Shown here piece after piece: positions 27,907 through 35,757 of a stretch of DNA of 64,000 nt; positions within the stretch are counted from its first letter, which is position 1, and every line of letters begins with the position of its first letter. The notes beneath the pieces are model-generated. The model was not told the origin of the DNA, made no database searches, and saw only the letters and a list, made by a program, of their open reading frames with translations. The position numbers and the translations under genes were made by a program. The stretch covers positions 1 to 64,000 of the forward strand of contig JAGQPX010000173.1 in assembly GCA_020426505.1 (NCBI GenBank), in the 5' to 3' direction. This stretch comes from Planctomycetaceae bacterium. GTDB taxonomy: Bacteria; Planctomycetota; Planctomycetia; Planctomycetales; Planctomycetaceae.

Positions 27907-28572
27907 TCAGTTATCGTCCTTCGCCTCGTCTTCGTCCTTCGCCTCGTCTTCGTCCTTCTTCTCCTCGCCTTTGTCATCGGCCGCTGCTTCCTCAGCCGGT
28001 TTCTCTTCCTCAACCGGTTTGAGTTCGAGTGCACCGACAACCTCGAGCGGCGAGAACTTCACCCTCAGGTCCATGATGCCCTCCGGGGTGCATCCGGTCT
28101 GCCACACGTACAGGCGTTTGAGGTTCTTCAGTCCGTACAGATGTTTGAGTCCTTCGTCGGTGACCTTGGTGCCATAAAGGTTGAGGTATACAAGTGAACC
28201 AAGCTTCGACAGGTGTGCGAGGCCAGCGTCAGTGATTTCAGTCTTCTCCAAGTGAAGTTTTTCGAGAGTCGTAATCCCAGCCAGTTGTTCGAGACCGGCA
28301 TCGGTTATCTTGGTCCCGGCGAGATTGAGCCATGCAACCTTGGGGAGTTTCGCCACGAATGCGAGATGATCGTCCGTCACGTCCTGATCCGCCAGATGCA
28401 AAGTGACATCGAGCCGGTCATCGTTCTGTGCGATCGGCATGACGTTCCCCCCCAAGGCTTTGAGGGCGTCGATCGCCTCCTGCTGTTCGGGGGTGAGCGC
28501 TACCGTGTCGTCTGCAATTGCGATGGACAACGAACTAAGAACCACTATGCACGCTGCAAGACCATGCCGCAT
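27907..28572 (-). CDS. Secreted leucine-rich-repeat protein with acidic repeat tail
   Basis: Start set at the ATG ending at 28572, with AGGAG about seven bases upstream, giving a signal peptide (LAACIVVLSSLSIAIADD). Four to five leucine-rich repeats of the TKITDAGLEQLAGITTLEKL type follow, as in the cysteine-free F-box-like LRR proteins common in planctomycetes. The C terminus is a low-complexity charged tail (KPVEEEKPAEEAAADDKGEE, then DEDEAKDEDEAKDDN). In DNA the tail contains an 18-base unit repeated in tandem at 27915-27950, so its length may vary between strains. It is likely a periplasmic or outer-surface protein-interaction module; no partner is evident. Confidence 0.85.
   Translation of the reverse strand: MRHGLAACIVVLSSLSIAIADDTVALTPEQQEAIDALKALGGNVMPIAQNDDRLDVTLHLADQDVTDDHLAFVAKLPKVAWLNLAGTKITDAGLEQLAGITTLEKLHLEKTEITDAGLAHLSKLGSLVYLNLYGTKVTDEGLKHLYGLKNLKRLYVWQTGCTPEGIMDLRVKFSPLEVVGALELKPVEEEKPAEEAAADDKGEEKKDEDEAKDEDEAKDDN
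27915..27950. repeat. 18-bp coding tandem repeat in LRR tail
   Basis: The unit CGTCCTTCGCCTCGTCTT occurs twice in exact tandem with a partial third copy after 27950. It encodes the repeated acidic KDEDEA-type tail of the LRR protein. Confidence 0.8.
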
Positions 28573-29722
28573 GAGATCACTCCTCACGTATTCGAGACTT
28601 TGTCTTTAGTTCAGATGAGATCATCGTGTTCGAGCCGTGTTGTATTCGACGAACGTGATCCCCGTACACGTCATGGTATCGAAGTTACCCACACGTGACC
28701 ACGCTTGTGTTCGGATTGTCTGAGTCGCGGATGTCGCGGTGTTTGAGTGCCAAATGGCCTACGTTTCGTATTGTTCTGCCGCTCTGGTTGCTACACTTAT
28801 CAGTTCCATGCAAGAGTTCATGACTGGAGGTGGGGCGATCGTCCAGCACCCGCAGAAGTTTCTTGCACAGACGCAGGGTTCTGAATCGGAGAGTTTCTGC
28901 AAAGTCGACGGTCATGATTCTGCATCATGCGACCAGGATTGTTGCTCGTTTACTTGAGACACACGACGGACTGGATCGTACATCGTCGGCCCTGAAGAAT
29001 TGAGTTGATGCTGTGTTTCGTTGTTTGTTATGTCTTGACGGGGCGGTTTGAATTGCAGGGAACTTAGGCGGATCGTCCATTTTCTGCGAACTGAGGCAGG
29101 CATGAAGCCGACAGGCACCTCGGAGACCTGGAAGCTCGATCTGTATCGGGCTGGCTCCCGGCAGCTCCCACACCCTCTGACACCTCGACTTGGGATCAGT
29201 CCACGTCAGTCTCTGGCCACTACGGCGGCTGGCAGTCGGCCAGCGATCACGCGGCACACCTCTTCGCTCAGCATATGTCCCCCTCTTCTCGCTCCGTCGG
29301 TGGCCCCTCCGGCGACTTCGCAACTGCACTTTCCAACCATCTATCAATACCGAAATCCGGACCGCCATGCGCCCCTCCCCGGGAATGCGAGGTTCCAAAC
29401 CCCAATGCAAATGACACACACCCACATGAGGGTACCCATCTCTACATCACCAGCACCACCTGTCAGGGACGACACCCGCGTGGGGTAGCTTGAACAGAGA
29501 ATTCATCTGCACGGAGTGTCATTCTCTGACTACTCAAGGCGTGTGAGCATGTTTTTCAGCACTACGCGAGCATGGCGACTCGGCTTTCTCCGTGACGCTA
29601 TACCACTGAATATCATTCTGACGCAAGACCAGGAAATCACCCCGGTCTGTTTCTGTCTGCGAGATGCGGCCTATAATGAAGCAATAGCGTTCAGATCACC
29701 GGAATTGAGTACAAGGTGTAGC
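28573..29722. other. Long intergenic region without a confident gene
   Basis: About 1.15 kb between the LRR gene and the TPR gene. Short frames exist on both strands (for example 28685-28915 minus, 28925-29425 minus, 29048-29488 plus), but their translations have no family signature and are rich in Arg, Ser and Pro as expected of shadow frames. A recognisable palindromic-type repeat occupies 29512-29608. I see no tRNA or other RNA gene. Confidence 0.5.
29512..29608 (+). repeat. Intergenic repeat family 2, copy A
   Basis: About 97 bases sharing several blocks with 38383-38478: GTGAGCATGT followed by TTC, CATGGCGAC, CGGCT with TC, CCGTGAC, and a terminal ACCAC. It is diverged at both ends, so its palindromic termini are poor. 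It lies upstream of the TPR gene and inside an apparent N-terminal extension of that frame. Confidence 0.6.
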
Positions 29723-31132
29723 ATGTCCTCGGCTGAGAATGGCGGGATGAACGGCGCAGCGAAGAACAAAGCTGCGACGCAGTGCTTTCTCAAGGGCAAT
29801 GATGCTCTGGAAAAGCAGAACTACGATTACGCCGTGCAGATGTACGCCACCTGTGCGTCGCTCATTCCGGACAACCTCACGTATCGCCAATGTGCTCGCG
29901 GGGCCGCCTACAAGAAGTACAACGACAACAAAACGGGGGCAGGGACTCTCGCCAAAGCCAAGCTGGTGGGCATTCGCAACAAGATCAAAAAGGCAAAGTC
30001 CGCTGAGAAGTGGGACGAGGTCGACAAGCTCGCTGAGAGCGGCCTCATGATCAACCCGTGGGATGCCCAATTGAATGTTGACCTGGGTGAGTCTGCACAG
30101 CAACGCGAACTCCTCGACATCGCCAAGTTTGCTTACATGTGCGCCCGCAACACCGATCCCAACAACAAGGAGTACAACCGGCTCCTCGCGCTGGTCATGG
30201 AAGAGAAGATGGAGTTCACCGAGGCCTCGAAGGTCTGGAGTCAGATCCTCAAGATTGATCCCAACGATGGTGACGCTCGGTCGAATGCAACCCGCTGCGA
30301 CTTCGAAGCCGTCCGCACACGCGGAGGCTACGAGGAGGCCAAGAGCACAACGGATGTTGCAGTCCAGAAGGCTCACCTCTTCAAGAAGCCGGGCGAGGCA
30401 GACGCGCCGGGCATGTCGGTCGAGAAGGACCTGCAGCACGCCATCCGCAAGGAGCCGGAGAAGGTCGAGCACTACCTCAAACTGTCCGATCACTACCGCA
30501 AGAACAAGCAGTTGGATGAAGCCCGGCAGACACTCAAGAAAGCTCACGAGGTTTCAGGGGGGGATCCCAACATCCACGAGCAGATCGAGGATGTCGAGCT
30601 CGACCAGATGCGGCACAACCTCGCCATCGCCCGGGAGAAAGCGGCCAGCGACCCCGATGAACCGGTCTATCAGGAGAAACTCAAGAAGGTCGCCACCGAG
30701 TTACTCAAGCGGGAACTTCACGTCTTCAGCGGACGAGTCGAACGCTATCCGAAGGACATGCAGCTCAAGGTCGAGTTTGCTGACCGATTGATGCGGGTCA
30801 AGAAATGGCAGCAGGCGATTCCACTACTGCAGCCAGCCGCCCAGCACACCAAGCTTAAAGGCCGTGCTCTCTTCATGCTCGGCAAGTGCTTTATGCACGA
30901 CGGCAAGATCAAGCTCGCCCGCGGGCAGATCGAACGGGCGCTGCCGGAGATCGACCCGAGCGACGACACACAAAAGTCACTCCTCCTCGAGGCGCACTAT
31001 GTCATGGGGCGCATCTGTGAAGAACTCGGCGACACGGTCGTCGCCGAGGAACAATACGGCGAGGTCATCACGATCGACTACGACTACAAGGACGCCCTCA
31101 AACGCCTGGAGAAACTCCAGGGAGGCGAGTAG
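29723..31132 (+). CDS. Tetratricopeptide-repeat protein
   Basis: 469-residue cytoplasmic protein built from TPR-like helical pairs, for example ATQCFLKGNDALEKQNYDYA, LLDIAKFAYMCARNTDPNNK, ASKVWSQILKIDPNDGDARS, ALFMLGKCFMHDGKIKLARG and MGRICEELGDTVVAEEQYGE. No signal peptide or catalytic domain is visible. The start is the ATG at 29723 with AAGGTG close upstream; the open frame extends to 29516, but that stretch encodes a repeat element and is non-homologous-looking. Such proteins are scaffolds, and the partner is unknown. It stands alone on the plus strand, convergent with hemL. Confidence 0.8.
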   Translation: MSSAENGGMNGAAKNKAATQCFLKGNDALEKQNYDYAVQMYATCASLIPDNLTYRQCARGAAYKKYNDNKTGAGTLAKAKLVGIRNKIKKAKSAEKWDEVDKLAESGLMINPWDAQLNVDLGESAQQRELLDIAKFAYMCARNTDPNNKEYNRLLALVMEEKMEFTEASKVWSQILKIDPNDGDARSNATRCDFEAVRTRGGYEEAKSTTDVAVQKAHLFKKPGEADAPGMSVEKDLQHAIRKEPEKVEHYLKLSDHYRKNKQLDEARQTLKKAHEVSGGDPNIHEQIEDVELDQMRHNLAIAREKAASDPDEPVYQEKLKKVATELLKRELHVFSGRVERYPKDMQLKVEFADRLMRVKKWQQAIPLLQPAAQHTKLKGRALFMLGKCFMHDGKIKLARGQIERALPEIDPSDDTQKSLLLEAHYVMGRICEELGDTVVAEEQYGEVITIDYDYKDALKRLEKLQGGE

Positions 31133-31171
31133 CACTCCGTCGATCCAAGTCCGTATGCGCCGGTTGGATCA

Positions 31172-31348
31172 GAATGTCGAATTCCGAAGGACCCAATGAC
31201 GAAGTAATCTCAAATGACGAAACCCGAAGGCGAGATGATCATTCACGTGTATCGATCGGGTATCCACGAGTCATCGTTGAGTGTTGATGAGATGTTTCGG
31301 TTCATTCGGATTTCGGAATTCCTTCGAAATTGGGTATTTCGACATTCG
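31172..31348. repeat. Imperfect inverted repeat between convergent TPR gene and hemL
   Basis: Two arms (about 31172-31224 and 31299-31348) share GAATGTCGAA, ACCCAAT, CGAAGGA and AATGA-AACC words in inverted order. They could fold into a branched hairpin at the meeting point of two convergent genes and act as a bidirectional terminator or a mobile repeat. Confidence 0.5.
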
Positions 31349-31388
31349 AGTTCATCACGCCGAGTGTCCGATTTTCAAGCTCGGTTGT

Positions 31389-32681
31389 TCAGCGCGCGAT
31401 GGACGTCAGCACTTCCCGGGCTGCGGTGATCGTTGCGTCGATGTCCTCGTCCGTGTGGCAGACCGAGACGAAGTTCGCCTCGAATTGACTGCACGGCAGA
31501 TACACCCCACGTTCGAGCATTCCCTGAAAGTAGGTCGCGAAGCGTTCGGTGTCGTTCCGAGCGGAGATGTCGTAGTTCGTCACTGGCTCTTCGTTGAAGA
31601 ACAGTGTGAACATACTTCCCACCTGAGCGGTCTGATGCGGCAGACCGGCTGACGTCGCAGCATCGCTGAGTCCCTCGATGAGCCGCGTTGTCGTCGCCTC
31701 CAGTTGCTCGTAGGGATCGGTGGCCTTGAGTGTTTTCAATGTGGCGATGCCGCTCGCTGTCGCCAGAGGATTTCCCGAAAGCGTTCCCGCCTGATAGACC
31801 GGGCCGACGGGTGAGATGGAGTCCATGACATCGGCTCGTCCGCCGTAAGCTCCGACCGGCAACCCGCCGCCGACAATTTTGCCGAGCGTGGTCAGGTCTG
31901 GGGTGACGCTATATCGAGCCTGTGCCCCGCCGTAGGCCACCCGAAACCCGGTCATGACTTCATCAAAGATCAGCAGCGCTCCGTGTTTCGTGCAGAGTTC
32001 ACGGCACGCCTCCAGGAACCCGGGTTGAGGCGGCACGCAGCCCATGTTGCCGACGACCGGTTCGAGGATCACCGCTGCGATTTCGTCGCCTCGCTTGGCG
32101 AACGTGTCTGCGAGTTGCTCGGCGTCGTTGTAGCGCAGCGACAGTGTGTCAGCCGTGCAGCCTTCGGGGACACCCGGACTGGAAGGGACGCCGTGCGTGA
32201 GTGCCCCACTCCCTGCCTCGACGAGCAAACTGTCAACGTGCCCGTGATAGCACCCCGCGAACTTGACGACGACATTGCGACCGGTGTGTCCACGTGCGAG
32301 GCGGATCGCAGACATCGTCGCCTCCGTGCCCGAGTTGACCATTCGCACCTTCTCGATCGACGGGACCGCGTCGGCGATCAACTCGGCCAATTCGCTTTCC
32401 CGTTCGGTCGGTGCACCAAAGCTCGTCCCGCACGACAACGCTGCTTCGATTGCAGCGGTCACCTCCGGATGACAATGCCCCAGAATGTGCGGGCCCCACG
32501 AGCCGATGTAATCGATCAGCCGATTGCCATCGATGTCATACAGGTACTGCCTCTCCCCCCGTTCGATAAACAACGGCGACCCACCGACAGCACCAAAGGC
32601 CCGTGCCGGGCTGTTCACGCCCCCGGGAATGACTCCCGTCGCTCGATCAAATGCCTGGCAACTCTTCTCGCGATTCAGCAT
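31389..32681 (-). CDS. hemL: Glutamate-1-semialdehyde 2,1-aminomutase
   Basis: PLP enzyme that converts glutamate-1-semialdehyde to 5-aminolevulinate in the C5 haem pathway. Motifs: [16 protein letters not shown] near the N terminus, [24 protein letters not shown], and the PLP lysine in [19 protein letters not shown] use the ATG ending at 32681 ([14 protein letters not shown]); the open frame extends 34 residues upstream without homology. The length of 430 residues is typical. Other haem genes in the window are hemE and hemG/Y at 45-48 kb, so the pathway is dispersed. Confidence 0.95.
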   Translation of the reverse strand: MLNREKSCQAFDRATGVIPGGVNSPARAFGAVGGSPLFIERGERQYLYDIDGNRLIDYIGSWGPHILGHCHPEVTAAIEAALSCGTSFGAPTERESELAELIADAVPSIEKVRMVNSGTEATMSAIRLARGHTGRNVVVKFAGCYHGHVDSLLVEAGSGALTHGVPSSPGVPEGCTADTLSLRYNDAEQLADTFAKRGDEIAAVILEPVVGNMGCVPPQPGFLEACRELCTKHGALLIFDEVMTGFRVAYGGAQARYSVTPDLTTLGKIVGGGLPVGAYGGRADVMDSISPVGPVYQAGTLSGNPLATASGIATLKTLKATDPYEQLEATTTRLIEGLSDAATSAGLPHQTAQVGSMFTLFFNEEPVTNYDISARNDTERFATYFQGMLERGVYLPCSQFEANFVSVCHTDEDIDATITAAREVLTSIAR

Positions 32682-32818
32682 CACACTCACACAACGAAAC
32701 AGAAAGTTTAGTTTCCGTAGCTGGATTCGCCAGAATTCAGCCGTTATCGAGAACGATAACGAGTGTTGATTGTACCGACCCAATCATCATCCGCCGAGTG
32801 TGGACCCTCATTGGAGGT

Positions 32819-32901
32819 GGGTAGCCGGTCTTCGCAAAAAGCGGGACGATTCATGCGGGTTCATCGCCTCTCGATTCACCGTCTGGCGACGACGGCTACC
32901 C
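32819..32901. repeat. Palindrome-ended intergenic element
   Basis: About 83 bases bounded by GGGTAGCCG and its inverted copy CGGCTACCC, located between hemL and the ketosynthase pair. Only one copy was noticed in the window, and its interior is unrelated to the other repeat families here. Confidence 0.5.
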
Positions 32902-32931
32902 CAGATTGATGCGGATATGGTCACACACGGA

Positions 32932-34236
32932 TCAGCGTTGATCGTCCGGCGTCCCAACGATGAGGGCTGCGTAATGGCTGGGCCAGCTGCGTTCGATCAG
33001 CAAGGCGTGTCGCAGCGGTTGTCCGTCGAGTGGTTCGCGGACGAAGTTCAGGTCGAACGCGGGGTCCGGCGTGGTGAGATTCGCGATGGGTGGAATGATC
33101 CCGGTTCGCAACACCTCCAGAACAGCCGCTGTCTCGACGCTTGATGAGGCATTCGCCATGAAACCAGTCGTCGATTTGATCGTGGTCGCGGGGATCGTGC
33201 AAGCGCGTTCGCCGAGGGCTGCTTGAAGTCCTTGCACCTCAATGCGATCCCCCTGCTCTGTTGCGTCACCGTGCAGGTGCATGAGGTCGATGTCTGCGGG
33301 AGTGAGGTTGGCGACATCCAGTGCGCGGCGGACACAGGCGGTCACTGCGGCGGCACATCCATGCGGATCGAATGACGGGACGCCGGTTGCTGCGCCAAAG
33401 CCGAGGATCTCGCCGAGAACGTTTGCTCCCCGCTGGAGTGCTCGTTCGAGCGTTTCGAGAACAAACAGAGCGGCCCCTTCGCCCACGACGCTTCCCGTGC
33501 GTGTCACATCGAACGGGCGATGGACAGTGGACGGGTCGTCGGTCGACGAGGAGAGGACGCCGGTATAATGCTCGTGAGCAATTCCCGTCCAGAGAATCCA
33601 TGAATCGAATGCCCCGGCGAGGATGAGATCGGCCTCATCATTTCGCAGCGACCACATCGCTTCGCCGATCGCGTGAAACCCGCCGGTGCCGAGACACAGC
33701 AGGTTATGGTTTACCCCTTGCAGAACGTGTTCGTGCGCGATGTGGTACAGGCCCGCATTGGCCAGTCCTTCGATGATCGTTTGAGGTGGGATGCGTCGCA
33801 TCCCCTCTTCCATAAACAACGCACGATCGATCGTGCCCCCGCCAGTGCACACCTCCAGGGCATCATTGAAGTTCGAGTGACAGAACCCTTCTTTCCGAAC
33901 ACCAATCGCGATGCCGGCCCGTGCCGGATCGTAGTCCTCATTCGATAACCCGGCATCAGCGAAGGCCGAGGCGGAGGCGACGACTCCGAAATCTTCTCCT
34001 CTCATCAGCAGTCGCAGCAGTTTGCGATTCCGGATCTCCTGACGAGGCTCGAAGTCCGCGACCTCGCAGCCGATCGAGACCGGAAGATTCGAAGCATCGA
34101 ACTTCGAGATCGTCGCAGCGGCAGACCGGCCGCTCATCCAGCGTGAATGGATGTCCGGCGTGTTGCGGCCCAGAGGCGTGACGAGGCCCTGTCCCGTCAC
34201 GACCACGCGAGTCGAGTTGTCGTTGGATTGACTCAT
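32932..34236 (-). CDS. Degenerate ketosynthase (KS-beta / chain-length-factor-like)
   Basis: Thiolase-fold protein of the FabF/KAS family (434 residues) that lacks key catalytic residues. The N terminus (VVVTGQGLVTPLGRNTPDIH) and the block GSVVGEGAALFVLE are clearly FabF-like. The nucleophile elbow, usually STACAxG, reads LLCLGTGGFHAIG, so by alignment to the neighbouring enzyme the catalytic Cys position is Gly183 (a Cys181 exists two residues earlier). The first active-site His is kept (LHLHGDAT, His322), but the second, in KSxTGH, is Phe359 (KSTTGFM). This pattern fits a chain-length factor that dimerises with an active KS. Its start overlaps the active KS gene stop by four bases. Confidence 0.8.
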   Translation of the reverse strand: MSQSNDNSTRVVVTGQGLVTPLGRNTPDIHSRWMSGRSAAATISKFDASNLPVSIGCEVADFEPRQEIRNRKLLRLLMRGEDFGVVASASAFADAGLSNEDYDPARAGIAIGVRKEGFCHSNFNDALEVCTGGGTIDRALFMEEGMRRIPPQTIIEGLANAGLYHIAHEHVLQGVNHNLLCLGTGGFHAIGEAMWSLRNDEADLILAGAFDSWILWTGIAHEHYTGVLSSSTDDPSTVHRPFDVTRTGSVVGEGAALFVLETLERALQRGANVLGEILGFGAATGVPSFDPHGCAAAVTACVRRALDVANLTPADIDLMHLHGDATEQGDRIEVQGLQAALGERACTIPATTIKSTTGFMANASSSVETAAVLEVLRTGIIPPIANLTTPDPAFDLNFVREPLDGQPLRHALLIERSWPSHYAALIVGTPDDQR

Positions 34237-35519
34237 GTCAGCGAACCATCAAACCGGCGAAAGACGATTGACGCGTTGTTTCCTCCGAAGGCGAACGAAT
34301 TTGACAGCACCGTGTTGATCGGCATCGGTCGTGCTTCGTTCGGCACGTAGTCGAGATCGCACTGAGGGTCGGGTTGTTCGTAATTCGTCGTGGGAGGTGC
34401 CACGTTGTCCCGAATGGCCAGCACGGAAAAGACCGCCTCCAGAGCACCGGCCGCGTGCACGAGATGTCCGGTCATCGACTTTGTCGAACTGACTGCGACG
34501 TTGTTCGCGTGCTCACCGAGCGCGAGCCGGATGGCGAGTGTCTCGCTGAGGTCGTTCGCCTTTGTGGAAGTGCCATGCGCATTGATGTAGTCAATGTCGA
34601 CCGTGTTGACTCCAGCATCACGCGCTGCGAACGACATCGCACGGGCGGGATGACTGCCGTCTTTGGAGGTGTCGGTGATGTGCTCGGTCGTCATACTGGT
34701 TCCGAAGCCGGCCAGTTCCGCGTAGATGTTCGCACCGCGTCGACGAGCATGCTCCAGCTCTTCGAGCACAAGAATGGCTGCCCCTTCGCCGATGATGAAG
34801 CCGTTCCGCCGCTGATCGAACGGACAACAGGCGCGTTCCGGCTCGTCATTGTTGGTTGAAAGGGCTCCCAGCAATGCGAAGCAAATGATCGTGACCTCAT
34901 GCACCATGCTGTCGAACCCGCCTGCGAGCATCACGTCGGCATCGCCCCGCTGAATCGCACGTAGTGCCGTTCCGACCGCCTGGGTCCCCGCTGCACAGGC
35001 CGTACTGACAAGAAACGTCGGCCCACCGCATCCCCAGCGATCGCTGATCGTGCGCGGTACGACCACTTGCGGCAGTCGCAGTTCGAGTTCCGCGTCGAAA
35101 GTCGGATACAACGGCGGGTCGTGAAGGTCGATCAGCTGTCGCCAGTGGTCCGTCTGACCGAGCGTCAACATGTTCGACAGACAGCCGAACGAGATTCCCA
35201 GGCGATCATGCGGAACGTCACCTGCGGTCAATCCACTGTCTTGCATCGCTTCGTAGGTCGCTGCGACGCAGAGCCGATTCATCCGCGGGAGTATTGGAGT
35301 GAGATCCGCGACGGAAGGATCTTCGACGCGTGAGTAGTCGAAGCCCTGAACCTCGCCTGCGATCTGGACCGGCCAATGCGTCGGATCGAACAGCGTGATC
35401 GGACCGATGCCGTTGCGTCCACTGGTCACTCCGTCCCATGTCGATGCGACGTCGGTCCCCAACGGACTGACGGCTCCCAACCCGGTAACGACGACCCTGC
35501 GAGAATGACCCACACCCAT
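34233..35519 (-). CDS. Beta-ketoacyl-ACP synthase (KS-alpha, FabF-like)
   Basis: Active-type condensing enzyme. It has an intact Cys-His-His triad: Cys175 in LVSTACAAGTQ, His315 in INAHGTSTKAND, and Lys347/His352 in TKSMTGHLVHAAGALE. The C-terminal GGNNASIVFRRF is normal. Length 428 residues. It directly precedes, with an ATGA overlap, a KS-like gene lacking the catalytic Cys, so the pair looks like KS-alpha/KS-beta of type II polyketide or polyene systems rather than housekeeping FabF. No ACP, KR or DH gene is adjacent. A housekeeping role in fatty-acid elongation remains possible. Confidence 0.85.
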   Translation of the reverse strand: MGVGHSRRVVVTGLGAVSPLGTDVASTWDGVTSGRNGIGPITLFDPTHWPVQIAGEVQGFDYSRVEDPSVADLTPILPRMNRLCVAATYEAMQDSGLTAGDVPHDRLGISFGCLSNMLTLGQTDHWRQLIDLHDPPLYPTFDAELELRLPQVVVPRTISDRWGCGGPTFLVSTACAAGTQAVGTALRAIQRGDADVMLAGGFDSMVHEVTIICFALLGALSTNNDEPERACCPFDQRRNGFIIGEGAAILVLEELEHARRRGANIYAELAGFGTSMTTEHITDTSKDGSHPARAMSFAARDAGVNTVDIDYINAHGTSTKANDLSETLAIRLALGEHANNVAVSSTKSMTGHLVHAAGALEAVFSVLAIRDNVAPPTTNYEQPDPQCDLDYVPNEARPMPINTVLSNSFAFGGNNASIVFRRFDGSLT

Positions 35520-35757
35520 AATATTACGATGTCAGATTGAAGCTCGATGCGATGACGAGAGAACCGATCGAGAACCCCTGATGTCAGACGTAGAAAAACC
35601 CGTACAAACGGCTCGACGGGATGATTGCCAGTCCCTTCTATACTGTCGGGGCGCTTCAGCAGTCGCAACGGGGAAATCACGAATGTGACGTGCGACATCG
35701 ACCGATTTCGGCGGGGAATGGATCACCAATCCTACAATCGCGACGATCGGAGCCGAT

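Noticed and set aside
28925-29425. 166-codon minus-strand frame in the long intergenic gap
   Set aside because: Arg/Ser-rich translation without domain features, overlapping another equally open plus-strand frame; no start signal.
29516-29722. N-terminal 69-residue extension of the TPR protein frame
   Set aside because: This stretch overlaps an intergenic repeat also found at 38383-38478 and lacks TPR character; the ATG at 29723 has a ribosome-binding site.
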